From assembly GCF_000315625.1 (NCBI RefSeq), contig NW_005434623.1:68647-132646 (forward strand): a stretch of 64,000 nt of DNA. The letters are read 5' to 3'. The DNA is from Guillardia theta CCMP2712 (taxonomy: Eukaryota; Cryptophyceae; Pyrenomonadales; Geminigeraceae). A model generated the notes under the pieces. That model ran no database searches. It was given only the letters and a program-made list of their open reading frames with translations, and had not been told where the DNA came from. Position numbers and translations under genes: made by a program. Positions 1 to 11,105 of the stretch are shown one piece after another; positions within the stretch are counted from its first letter, which is position 1; each line of letters starts with the position of its first letter.

Positions 1-1
1 A

Positions 2-514
2 CAAGGTACTTGGGAATCATTCAAATCGTTGCTGGTGAAGGAGTATTTGTCGTTGTCGCACTTGCAGTATATTTTGGGTGAGATTCAATGTACGATACAA
101 GGGTCAGAGGAAAAGACTTCGGATTTTGTCAACAGGTTTTCAGCTTTAGCAAATCATTTTATTGCTTGTTGCATGGTATTATTTCATGAACAAGGACAAG
201 TCGAGACAGCTTGCACGAGGTTTGGTCTTGAACGGTATTTCGCACAGAATTTGTTCAATGAGGTGACCGCGAGTTTCGTCATGAGGTTGTTGATTGACTT
301 GGAAAAGCAAAATGTGAACAAGACTTTGAGTATTGGGAGTTTGTTACCAGCATTGTATCGAGAAGCTAAGTCCATGGATTTGACAACCGGTGCGTATAGG
401 AATGACAGATCAACGCATCATGAGGTTTCGTACGATGATGAGTCAGCGGTGGATACCGACGAAGATTCTCAGCATTCATCTTCGACTCAGGATGAGCAGG
501 ACTTACGTGAATAA
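2..514 (+). mobile_element. retroelement gag-like fragment, open at left edge
   Basis: The reading frame is open from the first bases, so the N-terminus lies outside the window. The start reads GTWESFKSLLVKEYLSL, followed by SDFVNRFSALANHF. This W-x-x-F-K...Y-L plus helical pattern is typical of the retrotransposon gag capsid family. The C-terminus is acidic and ends at a TAA at 512-514 with no zinc knuckle. No protease, integrase or reverse transcriptase follows, so if it is gag it is a remnant or a domesticated gag-like gene. The assignment rests on pattern only. The alternative is an unrelated hypothetical exon. The next 280 bases hold a short open frame (560-772) that I cannot assign. Confidence 0.4.
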
Positions 515-799
515 CATTGGCCTAATGCACTTCGCGCTACTCAATTGAAATGACTTGAGTTGGCTGCCGTTTTCTTGTTATGCAGTATCTTAATGATCAG
601 CGAAGTTCATAGAGATGTTTCTCAGATGATAATGCGCTTGGGAGCGTATGTTAGGGGTTACGTAAGCGGTTACGAATACTTCAGTCAACTAGCTGTCTTA
701 TCCGGTCGGTTTGGTTGGTTTGGTAGGTTTTGGTCGAATAAAATGGATCCGAACTTTCTATACGTTCAGTGAGCGCGGTTGTGTTGAGGTTCCTGTTTG

Positions 800-2182
800 C
801 TTGTCAACGCAAGTTATCAAGTTGGTTCAAGTTCACAGAGTCAAAGCACATCATCAGGATTGTCAATCCCTAACACCCTCGTAGATCCTTCTACAGCATC
901 TGACTTCAAGGTTGTTTTCCATGGGTTCCAATCAGTGAATGAAGTTTATTGCAAACATTTCGAAATCCAAGCGAATCAAGATGGTAAGACCGAAACCTTC
1001 CAGGTCTACGAAGACTACTACAAGAAGAGACTGTATCAGTTCGTGCGCGGAAACCTTCGGTGGAGATTCGAAGACTTGAAACCGATCGAAACGGAAGACT
1101 ACAACCCAATTCCCTTTGACGAGCTAGACATGGAAGTGGCTCTGAAAGCATGCGTCTCGAATGATCTCACTCCGCCTGTCAAGCTCGTGGAGGGATCAGT
1201 CTCTGACATCATGCTTCCAGATCCTAGTTGGGGACAAGCCATTGACAAGAACTCGACGATGACCTCCAACGAAACCTCGTCCTTTTTGATCGATTCAAAC
1301 TCGTCCCGAAGACTCTTGTACGACAAAGGTCATGGAGACGACGAGAGAGAAGACGCTTGGGAGATCTTGACTCACGAGCAACTTCGTTCAAAGGTTGCTG
1401 AAGGAGACTTACTTTCACAGAGTCACAACGCTTCTCTGAGATCGGTGTGCGCCTCGCTAGGAATCTCAGGGCAGATCATTGGCCCGTACAAAAGCATCAG
1501 CGACGCCAAGAAGTCCCCGCGCAAGAGAGTTGTACCTGGATCCATAGGCCTCGAGTTGGTCTTGGAGGCATGTCTGGACAACATCGCCCTGTACATGAAG
1601 GCGGAGATCGGATTCGGTTGCCCCTCCTTTGCCGGGGACATTGACCTAGAAATCCGCGGGCTCAACTCGCGGCGGCCATACATGATTGCTTCTGGAAGCA
1701 TCTTGGTCAGCGTCAACATCTGTAGATGCCCTCCCATGAGATTGCCGAGCGCCCTCGCAAACTTCTGTGCAGTTCTGAGCGCAGGCATGTCTGTGAGAAG
1801 CGCTGTTAGTAAGCAGGAGTACTTCACGTGCTCGGTCGGAGGATTCAGCTCGAACCCTCTCATCACTGGTTGGTCTTCTCTGCGCGTGGGGCCGTACTTT
1901 GCTTCGGCAGAGCTGATCCTCTCAGGATCAGCTTACCTCGGATTCAGATGTGGCTCGAGGCAGAGGTCAGGACAAAACATGAAGATCGGTCATCGCTATG
2001 AAGTTGAAGCCAACGTGAACTTCTTGTGGACCTCCAAGACCTGGAATTTTCCTGTCTATCCCACAGAGCAAAACTACTGCTCGCGACAGAAGAATCCGGT
2101 CTCAGGCAAGCATGAGTACATCTTCAAGGAGTATGGAAAATTCGCATACGCAATGTTTGACTCAGACTATACCTGCCGTTAA
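800..2182 (+). CDS. hypothetical cysteine-containing protein, 3' exon(s)
   Basis: A long uninterrupted frame of about 460 codons ends at a TAA near 2182. It has no ATG until codon 112 (position 1130), so the true 5' end is probably an upstream exon. Possible acceptor AGs lie at about 813 and 838. The C-terminal half has about ten scattered cysteines (for example NICRCPPM, YFTCSVGG and a terminal DYTCR). There are N-glycosylation-type sites (NST, NETS) in the middle. Both suggest an extracellular or lumenal domain. I recognise no family. The gag-like fragment sits just upstream, but nothing shows that the two belong together. Confidence 0.5.
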   Translation, partial: LVNASYQVGSSSQSQSTSSGLSIPNTLVDPSTASDFKVVFHGFQSVNEVYCKHFEIQANQDGKTETFQVYEDYYKKRLYQFVRGNLRWRFEDLKPIETEDYNPIPFDELDMEVALKACVSNDLTPPVKLVEGSVSDIMLPDPSWGQAIDKNSTMTSNETSSFLIDSNSSRRLLYDKGHGDDEREDAWEILTHEQLRSKVAEGDLLSQSHNASLRSVCASLGISGQIIGPYKSISDAKKSPRKRVVPGSIGLELVLEACLDNIALYMKAEIGFGCPSFAGDIDLEIRGLNSRRPYMIASGSILVSVNICRCPPMRLPSALANFCAVLSAGMSVRSAVSKQEYFTCSVGGFSSNPLITGWSSLRVGPYFASAELILSGSAYLGFRCGSRQRSGQNMKIGHRYEVEANVNFLWTSKTWNFPVYPTEQNYCSRQKNPVSGKHEYIFKEYGKFAYAMFDSDYTCR

Positions 2183-2571
2183 GCTTTTTGTCATGAATTC
2201 AAGCTTGCTGTTAGTGAATTGTTGAGTTGATAAAACAATCAATAAGAAAGATACTATGTACTGTGTTTGTATTCAAAACATAGTTGACTTTCTCTTTGAG
2301 TTCCCTGACTTGTGTTTCATGAAAATCTTCAAATCTTCTCTGGCTGATCTCCTACATTCAAATAATGCATTGACAGATCCTCCTCATCGCACCTACAACT
2401 CCCTCAAATATCCTCATAAAACTCAGACCATAACCACACGTCCAGTTGCATAGCATCACAACGGTTGTCGCGGCCAACAGGAGCCCAGCCAATCATTTGC
2501 CACATACAACGCACGGACAGAGGTACTCAAGGAGCTCCTTCAGCTCCTGCCTGGTGGATTAGAATTCCTCC
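2183..2571. other. intergenic, AT-richer
   Basis: This is a 3' flank rich in A and T, with short open frames only. I see no gene, repeat or RNA here. Confidence 0.4.
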
Positions 2572-3356
2572 ATGACCGCGTCATACGACGGGTCGCATAT
2601 CAGTCAGTCGCTCCTTAATGCATCCTATGAGACTCAACGTGACGAGCCCAGTCTTGCAGCTCTGCTGAGCATCGACACTTCCATGCGTTCACCACAGCCT
2701 GTCTCTCAAGATAGGCCGGAAGCACAAGCCTGGACATGCGCAGAGTGCGCAGGAGAGAAGATTCCACCGGGACGGCAGCAACCGGCAAAGAAGGCGACCC
2801 GTCCAAGGACCGGCAACAAGTCAGGTCTGCTCTAGCCGAGAGCGCACAGAAGCTCGCTGCTTTCACTGCGAGCAGCGAGGCCATCAAGCATCAGATTACC
2901 GTCGCGCTGCACGCGGGGAAAAAAGGAAAGGAGGAGGGAAGGCGGGAAGAGGTCCTGCAGGATGAGCAGAAAGTCAAACAAGCACTTGGATGCGGAGGAG
3001 ATCATTCGAGTGGAGGCCTCCCTCAAGAAGCTGCAATCAGAGATGGACGAGTGCAACATGATCCAGCATTTCTTCAAGCACTCCCTTGCCACCAGCGTTC
3101 TCGGTGAGTCCCCTCCGTGCATGGCGGGCTGCATGAGAGCTGACCGAGCCTTGTTGCAGACTTGCTGGACAAGGTGGAGGAAAGGAAGATGAGGATCAGA
3201 GGGAAGATAGAGACTGTAAGTCTGACAGTGCAGCGTTGCAATCTCTTATGGTCCTGCCTGCAGCTCAAGATCACGAAGGACTTGTACACTTACAAGAACG
3301 TCTCCCTCAAGCACCATCGAGCGATCAGCTTGCCATCTGGAGTGAGGCTCACGTGA
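2572..3356 (+). CDS. small spliced coiled-coil protein, function unknown
   Basis: The likely start is the ATG at 2572 (MTASYDGSH). Downstream exons form a charged helical protein: a segment reading ALAESAQKLAAFTASSEAI, then an exon from about 2961 (ending HSLATSVLG) with donor GTGAGT near 3104. Next is an exon DLLDKVEERKMRIRGKIET (acceptor TTGCAG, donor GTAAGT at about 3217), and a last exon from about 3264 (LKITKDLYTYKNVS) ending in TGA at 3354-3356. The last three exons join in phase. The junctions between 2700 and 2960 are unclear. Heptad-like spacing suggests a coiled coil, perhaps a subunit of a structural complex. No family was recognised. Confidence 0.55.
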
Positions 3357-3462
3357 CCTAGTCTGGTTCACGGGGGACAGCCTTATGCTGTCATGTATTC
3401 TAGCTCACATGTACAATGAAACACCTGTTCGTCTCTTGCTCTCCTCCTCTCACTTCACTCGC

Positions 3463-6330
3463 TCAGATCCTTCTGTACGCTTGCGACACCACTCTCGACC
3501 CTCGTCTCCCTCCGAACTCGATGGTCGGGTATGAAAGCCCCCCAGCTCGCTTGAACCTCTTCGTCTCCTCCAGCAGATGTTCCAGCTCCTCCCCAGCAAA
3601 GTTGCAGCTTGTCAACACGAGGAGACCTCCTGATGAAGGCATGAGGGGAAAGAGCAGAGCATGAGAGGAAGGGAGGGAGGGAGGGAGGGAGGGAGGTATG
3701 ACGATGAGGGTGCGGGAGCACAAGGGCTTCATGGCGTAGAGGAGCGAAGGCGAGGTACAAGGAGAACCTTTGACTGTGAGCCTGGCACATGTCAGGAGGT
3801 AAGCGCTGACATGCTCCTTGCTGCTCAAGCTGATGGCGTCCAAGGTCCCCTGCGATGGGTGAGGAAGGCGAGGAAGAGAGATGGAGAAGGATAGCCCAGT
3901 AGGGAGAAGGAAGAGGAAGAAGATAGGAGGGGGGAGAAGATGAACAGGAAGGAAGAAGCGAAGGAGGAAAGTGGAGGAGAGAGAGAAGAAGAAATCGGAC
4001 AATGCAGGAAGGAGGGAAGAGGGAGTAGCATGTGGGCAACTTTGTCATGAATGACGTCGAAAGATTCGTCAGGAAGGTTCGAGTGAAGAAGATCGTCGAC
4101 GAATATCTCAACGTGCAGGTCACTGGCGGATAGAGGTGGGACGGAGAGGAGAAGAAATCGGCAGGGCAGGGCAGGGCAGGGAGGGAGGGAGGGAGGGAGG
4201 CAGGGAGGCAGGGAGGGAGGGAGGGAGGGAGGGAGGCAGGGAGGGAGAGAGAGGAAAGAAAGGAGGAAGGAAACGAGGAGGAGGGAAACAAGGAGGAGGA
4301 GGAGGAGGAGGAGGAGGAGGAGGAGGAGGAGGAGAGATAAATCAGTTCAGCTAGAGAGCAGTGGCATCGATCTCACTTCAAGTCAGGCATGCCATACAGA
4401 GGTCCACCTTCCTCCTTGGACGCCTTGATATTGTTCTTAGCTAGCTCCACCTGTAACCACATCTTATGAATTTCTCCCTTCCTCCCTGTTCCCTCCTCCC
4501 CTCGCTTCCAACCTCCTCTTTCCAGCCTCCGACTTTGCTCCCTTCTCCTCCCTTTCATGACCCTCCCCCTTCCCCTCTCCCACCTTTTCACTCCTTCCTG
4601 CCTCCTGCCTCCCGCTTGCCCCCCCCCCTCCCCCTCCCTCGATCTCGTGGACGTACAGCTTGCGGTATGTAGTCCACTCCAGTCAGCCTGCGGAATCCGA
4701 ACCTGCTCAAAACATTCAGACGAAGAGCCTGGAGGGGAGGAACGGAGTGGGAGAATGGAGAAAGAGGGCAGGACTTGAGAAAGCAGGTGAGGAGGATCGA
4801 CGTACTGGTACAGCGGCAGGGATGTAAAGGAACATAGAATGGTTACGAGAGATTGAAGGAGGAGCGATGATGTTGTGGTAGAAAACAAAGTTGACGATGA
4901 AGCGGAGAGGAACAGTATCGACATGAAAAAATGGTGGAGGTGATGATGATGGAAAAACAAATGGTGGTGTAGATGAAGGCACAGTATAAGAAATAAAGGA
5001 GAATGACATGATGATGATGATGATGATGATGGTGGTGGTGATGGTGGTGGTGATGGTGATTCTGGTGGTGGTAGTGGTGGTGGTGGTAGTGGTGGTGGTG
5101 ATGATGGTGACAGCGACGAAAAGGAATGCAACCACAAACAAGATTCAGATGTCGATTGCAAGGACGAGGAGGAAGAGGACAGCGTGCTTTGTTGAGAGAG
5201 GGGAGCGAGGTATCACTTGGCAAGCTCGATCAGCATCATCCCGTTCCCTGTACCAACGTCGAGGATCCTCGCAGTCTTGTAGGATTCCGTGAAGAACTCG
5301 TTGCGGACCCACCTGGAAAGGGAAAGTCAGGAGCAGGTAAAGAAAAAGCTAAGGAATGATGAGCAGAAAGAGGAGGGAAGGAGGGAAGAGGAGGAGAGAA
5401 AGGGGGGGGAGGGAAAGAGAGGAGAGGCGGGAAAGCGAGGAGGGTAGGAGGGTAGGAGGGGAGGAGAGGAGAGGGAGGAGGGGGAGGGGAAGAAGATGCC
5501 GTTTGAAGATGATTCAGCACGGGAGGAAATCAAAGTAGGAGGGGTGAAGGACTGAGGGCTGGGAGGAAGTAAGAAACAAGAGAGTTGAGAGTCAGAGGTC
5601 AACAAAACAAGAGGAAGGGATAGAGGGAGGAGAGAGGAAAGCATGATCGAGGCATAGAACTGACGCGACGATGGGCAATCAAGACGAGATCTTGAAGAGG
5701 TTGAGGTTGAGGAGAGGAGGAGGAGGAGGAGGGTGGGGGGGGGGGGGGGGGGGGCGAAGGTCGAGGGAGGGAGGAGATTTCCAGGAGACTCTCTGCATGC
5801 ATTTGCTCTCTTCCTCAAACCAGCATTCTCCAGGATCACCTTGAAACAAGTTGAGGATAGCCAAAAGCATTCTTCTTTCCCTGTCCATCCACTACCTCCT
5901 CCTCCTCCTCCTTCCGTGCTATGCCATCACGCCTCCTTCCTCCTACTGTTTATCTTGCTTCTTCTCTCTTCTTTTCGCTCTCCCCCGCCCATTGTCTCCT
6001 CCTTCTCCATCATCTGTCTCCGTCCTCCCCTCTCGGAAGCCTGGGCCGCTACCTGTAGCATGGAAGTTGCTCAGCTCGTTCTCGTACACATCTTTCCAGT
6101 GGTCTCTAGTCCCCACACGACTCGCGTCAAAGTCTGCGACCGTTTGATTCTGCCGGGGCCGTCAGGACACGGAGGCAGCGAGGGGGTTGCTACCATTGAC
6201 AGCCCGTCCTTGAACTGGTTGACATCCGGCACAGACGAATCGCTGATCTCCTCGTCCATGTTCACTTCTATCTCCTCACTCACCAACCCACTTTGGTTGT
6301 ACTGCAATGACGTCAGCAGCCCGTTCACAA
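3463..6330 (-). CDS. EEF1A lysine methyltransferase (EFM4/METTL10-like)
   Basis: This is a class I SAM-dependent methyltransferase, spliced from at least eight exons on the minus strand. Conserved blocks appear in the order of the METTL10/EFM4 family: VGTRDHWKDVYENEL (about 6120), GDPGECWFEEESK (about 5830), motif I ILDVGTGNGMMLIELAK (about 5240), FGFRRLTGVDYIPQA (about 4690), DESFDVIHDK (about 4060), GTLDAIS (about 3840), GGLLVLTSCNFAGEEL (about 3620) and IEFGGRRG near the stop at 3463. Intron phases match at every join from motif I to the stop. Only the join between MQR (about 5800) and WVRNEFF (about 5315) is unresolved. Members methylate a lysine of elongation factor eEF1A in the cytosol. 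Introns are packed with GGAGG and ATG/GTG microsatellites. The reading appears to continue upstream into the next entry. Confidence 0.85.
5730..5755. repeat. poly-G tract of more than 20 bases
   Basis: An uninterrupted G run lies inside an intron of the minus-strand methyltransferase gene (poly-C on the coding strand). Such runs are often miscounted in assemblies. The one unresolved exon join of that gene falls in the same intron. Confidence 0.9.
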
Positions 6331-7815
6331 CGAGCCTCTGCCCCTCACCTGGTCGTACTTGGCATTCTGCTGCAAGAACTGATCTCGATCCCTCTTGAAC
6401 ATCGACTCTGTCTTGTTGAAGTAGCCTTCTGCCCCACCCTTCTCTTCTTCCTCCTGCTCAGCACTTGCGCTCCAATCCTCTGGAGATCTACTCTCAGCTT
6501 GCAACTTTGACTTGTCTTGCTCAACAAATCATCCATGAGGTCTCACCATTCGGCTGAGGCCCCTCAACTGCATCACGTCAGGAGACAATGTGTAAGATAT
6601 CAAGGTCACATGACACGTCGGAAGTATGATCAGACTCCTCTGCGAGCTCTTTGGCGAGGCTCCGGTCCACCACTTCCTGTCTCCTCTCTGCAGCTGAAGT
6701 GAGTGAAGCGCAAGGCTGGTGATGGTGGTGGAGATTGAAGTGAGAAAGATAGAGCTAACGTGCACGATTACAACGATACTACTACAATAACGAACAACGA
6801 CACTACTGCAATGATGCAGAAACATGAATCAAAAGGAAAATGATGTCATGCATGATCACTGAAGCAATATCCAACATCGGATTGAATAGAGAATGAATGG
6901 CGATGGAAACGATACACTTGTTTGTGATCCTGATGCTGCTGATGCAGACGCCGCAGCAACAGATGATGGTGATGGTGGTGATGGTGGTGGTGGTGGTGGT
7001 GATGATGATGATGGTGGTGACGACGACGAGGATGATGATACAGATGATGATGCAGATGATCGTGACTACTATGACTACCGGCAGCCGACAAGGGTCGAGG
7101 AGGGGCAGTAGGTCGGGGCTCGGAGAGCAGCTTGAAGGCATCGTCTGAGATGTTGCAGGTACTTCGAGTGAAGTTGATGTCTGTCGGGACTCCCTGGTCC
7201 CAGAAGTCTTGAACTTTCTAAAAACTGCAAAGTCAAAAGTTTCAAAGTTTCCCGAGGTCAGAAGTTGAAACCCTAGCAAGGAGATTGAAGAGCCGCTGAT
7301 CATCCTGTTCTCCGTATCAGAGTTGTGAAAACTTTCAACGTATTCTTTTAATATCGCATCATATCGTGTTGATGCATGATGGATGATGCTGATGCTGCTG
7401 ATGCTGCTGATGATGATGTTTGTGATGATATTGGTGTTGGTGTAGTTGTTGTTGTTGATGGTGGTGGTAGTGGTGGTGGTGGTGTTGATGATCACGGTTA
7501 TGATAGACCGGCATGCCACATCATAAGCGACAACATCTCAGCATCTGGCCACAAATCCCCTCCTCCTCCTCCTCCTCTTCTCGTCCTCGTCCTCGTCCTT
7601 CTTCTTTGTCCCGCTCCTGCTCCTGCTCCTGCTCCTCCTCACTACCATCATCATCATCATCATACTCTTGCTCATCATCTCAACTTTTCGTCTGACCGCC
7701 CTCCCCGTGTTTTCTGTTCTGCCCACTAGAAACCTGTCTCTCATTCCCTTTTCACCTGGCAGTCGCTGAATCCATAGCCTCTCCTCGGTTGCCCGTCGTC
7801 GTCAGGCATCGCCAT
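6331..7815 (-). CDS. exons upstream of the methyltransferase, probably its N-terminal extension
   Basis: The ATG at 7815 opens a 60-bp exon (MAMPDDDGQPRRGYGFSDCQ) with donor GTGAAA. Further exons join in phase: KVQDFWDQGVPTDINF (about 7225), ERRQEVVDRSLAKELAEE (about 6690), and QDKSKLQAESRSPEDW running to KYDQ (about 6530-6350) with donor GTGAGG. The next acceptor, TTGCAG near 6303, gives YNQSGLVSEE in the same phase. That exon runs to GLSM|GTAGCA and joins NQTVADFDASRVGTRDHW of the methyltransferase. So either one gene encodes a coiled-coil-bearing extension of roughly 200 residues fused to EFM4, or a separate gene ends at a TGA just after KYDQ. I favour the fusion on phase agreement. The extension has no family I recognise. 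Confidence 0.5.
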
Positions 7816-8049
7816 CTCTCTCTCTCTCGCCCACCTGCTTTCAAGATCACATGCTGATGAAGCTCAAGGTAGGAGAACACACAAGGAGGGAGCCAGAAGG
7901 CGAGAAGAAAGAGGGGGGAAACGGTGAGGCAAGGAGAGACGAGGCGAGGAGTACGGAGAGGAAAGCAGGGCAGATGGAAGGAAAGGGTCGGATGTTTCAA
8001 GTCATGGGGAACTAAACGAGGGGGTCGAGAAATTTACCTGCGTGTTAGG

Positions 8050-8188
8050 TTGGAGACTGTGAGAGTGAGTGATCCTCCAGTCTGACAAAAAAGATGTTAT
8101 CACAGACGTCGTCGTTGTCGTCGATGTCAGCATCAGCATCAGCATCATCCATTCCAACCCTCTTCTCCTCCTCTTCCTCCGTCTTGCC

Positions 8189-8220
<32 letters not shown>

Positions 8221-8221
8221 T

Positions 8222-8256
<35 letters not shown>

Positions 8257-10545
8257 TCATCATTTTGATCGTAACCAATTCCATCATTCCCAGCATCATC
8301 AGCAGTACCATATCCACACACGCTTCATTTCTAAAAGCTTCGAAGTAGTCCTCATGCGCCATGAAGCAAATCTCGTGCTCATCTGGGTCTCTCAGGACCA
8401 TCACTTCTACCAGCCTCCTGCAGTTCGAGCAGATGTCAAGCAAAGAACTTCGTGACAGTCCTGTCATGTTCGCATACAAGTTCTCGTCCTGACCTACTCA
8501 GAGGCAGGAGCAGGAGCAAGGATAGGAGGTGTGGGAGTAGGAGCAAGAATGAGAGGAGCAGGAGCAATAGTGGTAGAGGAGGAGGGGGGGGAGGGGGGTG
8601 AGGGCAACAGCAGAGGAGGGATAGGACCTTTCTTCCGTCTCTGGTCGAGTGACATAAATGAGCGCGGATCGAAAGTTTCCTCCTGATTTCTGAACACAGG
8701 CTGAAACAACGGTCTTGAAGAAGATGAACTGCTCCAGACTGATAGAACGTCAACACATCAAATGGAAATCATGCAATGAATCGAATGATGTAATGTATGG
8801 GGCTGAAAATGTATGTGGTTCATCCCACAATATGTCGAATTCACGTATTTGTCACAGCTCCAGCACTCACTGTCATCGCATTGCAATTCATCAATACGAG
8901 CAGAAGAACTTGTGTAGGGCATCGAGACAGCTCGTCGCATGACATCATACTTGAAAGCTCTTCATCACCTGCACGATACGTACAGGTACGCCATCTCGCT
9001 GTCGTCTTGAACATAGTCCATAGTTGGAATCCCTCTCCTCCTCCTTTTCTTTCTCTTCATTTCTTCCACTTCCATAAGCTCCAATGAAACTCCCCCTCCA
9101 TCGTTCCCCCATCCCAGTATGACCCGCCGACTTTCTGGCTGCTCCGTGGAGCAAGTCATGGTAACAAGACACGAGACAGAACACATGAAGAGGGAGAGGA
9201 GGGAACAGGAGGGAGGGCGAAAATACAAAAAGTGAGCGATCGGAAGGGAGGTTGAAAAGCTACCGTGTAATCCCTGACTTGCATGCAAAGTAATCCAATC
9301 CAAAAATCCATCGAGCTTCCCAAATCCGAGACACCTGAGGAGTTTGTTTTCCGTGAGAAGAATGACCGTCAGAAAGATAGGAGAGGAGGGGGGAGAAGGA
9401 GGACTAAGACCTAGTGTTATGCGTTGTATTTTGTCAGCGAAGGGAGACATGCAAAGAATGGCTCGAGGCTGCTCCACGTCATCTGTCATCTCCATTGTCC
9501 CTTCGCCTCCCTCTTCTTCCTGCCCCATTCTCCTCTCCTGCACTGCGTTGCCGACGTGAAAACATTCTCCTCCCGGGGCCCTCAGACATGTCTGCTTCAC
9601 CCTATGGTCAGAAAAGAGGAAGGAGCCTCGTCGTCCTCTCACAGCAAGCTTCCCTTCCCTGTAGCAGGTTGTCGCGTTCTCATCCAGCACTGGCTGCTCT
9701 TTCAAAGCACGAGGATCAACAGTCAAGGAAATCAGTTTGCTGTCTCTTTGCCACCTGCGACGTCGTTAACTTCCCTCCTGATTGAAAGCACTCGTGCCCT
9801 GCCCTACTCGAACTTCTCCCTTTCACTCGTGCCCTGCCCTACTCGCACTTCTCCCTTTCACTTGTCTTGTGCACTCACTTTCTTTATGTATTCCTCCTTG
9901 CTCCTCCTCTCCTCTCCTCTCCTCTCCTCTCCTCTCCTCCTATCCTCTCTCTGATCACCGTTTGGCAGAGTCGTCGGAGTAGATCTCAACAGTAAAGTGC
10001 CGCTCGCATGCCCCATAGCCAAACATGCTCTTCACGCTCTTTGCGCTCAAGTCTTTGCGAGGCTGAGCGGGCCAGGCCTTGGCCGTCATGAAGGGCTTCT
10101 GATCGCGGGGTCAGAGCTCCGGCCCCCCTCGCCATGGCGGGTACCGTCGTCGAATTGTCGCCGAACTCCAACTCCTCCGTGTGCGTAAGGCTTACTTCGC
10201 TCTGATACTTCTTGGCGAGATCTCGCACGATAGGAGCGTTCCCTGCCTCATCCAGCTCCGTCTCGTTCCAGCTCGGGTCCTCCACCTTGTTCCTGTAGAT
10301 GTTGATCTGTCCGAACCTGCCGAGCAACGTCACGCGTCCCGCTGGTCACATGGGCGCATCCTCTCCTCTCAAATGTCTCCCTCCTCAGAATCTTCATCCC
10401 CAGGATCTTCTCGAAGAACTCCAAGTACCCCTCGCTGCTGTTGACCTAGAGAAAGAAGTTGAGCGACAGGCGCTCGAGAAGAGGGTCGTCACTCGTAGCA
10501 GGCAGTGCCCCAGCTGGCAGCCGTTGAGGATCGACTCGATCCTGT
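8050..10545 (-). CDS. GLOD4-like protein with two glyoxalase (VOC) domains
   Basis: Spliced minus-strand exons follow GLOD4 in order. First VOC half: LGHCLLR (about 10500), VNSSEGYLEFFEKILGMK (about 10430), SVKSMFGYGACERHFTVEI (about 10010), then LRAPGGECFHVGN (about 9570). Second half: KIQRITL (about 9430), VSDLGSSMDFWIGLLCMQ (about 9320), PESRRVILGWGNDGG (about 9130), then VLRDPDEHEICFM (about 8385), the hallmark DPDGHEICF strand. The vicinal-oxygen-chelate fold binds a metal; GLOD4's substrate is poorly defined, with a glyoxalase-like role expected. The 5' end beyond about 10545 and the last exon near 8050-8100 are uncertain. One extra exon within the first half (10135-10311) has no counterpart that I recall. 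(ATG)n and (CAG)n microsatellites fill the introns near 8190-8255. Confidence 0.85.
8188..8255. repeat. (ATG)n then (CAG)n microsatellites
   Basis: About nine ATG/GATGAT units followed by about eleven CAG units, in a late intron or the 3' end of the GLOD4-like gene. Confidence 0.85.
10135..10311 (-). other. insert exon in the first VOC domain of the GLOD4-like gene
   Basis: After a CAG acceptor near 10312 an acidic open frame reads FGQINIYRNKVEDPSW and then DEAGNAPIVRDLAKKY. It lies between the exon for the first VOC helix and the exon for the next beta strand. I do not recall this segment in animal or plant GLOD4. It may be a lineage-specific loop or an alternatively used exon. Confidence 0.45.
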
Positions 10546-11029
10546 GGAGGTCGGATTCTTCCGCTCAATCAGAGGAGAAGCAAGTACACACTCCAGCGAG
10601 CGAGACGAAAAAGAGGAAGCGGAACAAGAAGGCCAAGGGCGGCGAGTACGTGGGGACATGCAGAGGAAGGTACCTGGTATCGCTGTTGGCGACTCCATCA
10701 TCCCTCCTCTCAATCGAAGATCCTTGCGAGTCTGTGCGGAATGCATGAACAGCGTCGTGTGCTCCCTTGAACAAAGACATCCAGTTCTGTCTCCCGATAT
10801 TCCGCAGGGCTTCGTGATGGGAGAAAAATGATTTGTGATTCCTGCTGCTCCTGCCACTCTTGCTGCTCTCCTTGCTCCTGCTCCTGCTTCTCCTCGTGCT
10901 CCTGCTTCTCCTGCTCCTCCCCCCACCCTGTGCATGCTGTCGATGCAACCATGATCGCCGCCAGGGTCCTGTACAAGCACCTCGACATGCGCCCCACCAT
11001 GCCTGGGTGCTCCACGAGGGAGTATGAGG
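10546..11029. other. gap between genes, possible GLOD4 5' exons, CTCCTG repeat
   Basis: A CTCCTG/CTGCTC-type simple repeat runs from about 10845 to 10920. Minus-strand frames here (for example MVASTACTG at about 10955) could be a first GLOD4 exon, but I cannot prove the join. Confidence 0.3.
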
Positions 11030-11100
11030 ATCGGCATCGGGGGCCCGGGGCCCGGGGCCCGGGCCCCGCCGGAACTTCTGGGGCCGGCCGGGCCGGCAGA
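11030..11100. repeat. GC-rich GGGCCCGGG tract
   Basis: The tract is made of GGGCCCGGGGCCCGG-type palindromic blocks, ending in GGCCGGCCGGGCCGG just before the inverted-repeat element at 11106. Similar GC tracts sit beside the same motif at 21.4, 44 and 53.1 kb. Confidence 0.6.
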
Positions 11101-11105
11101 AAAAC

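Noticed and set aside
4843-5292. Poly-His, poly-Thr and poly-Met/Val frames
   Set aside because: Products of ATG/GTG trinucleotide repeats within an intron of the methyltransferase gene.
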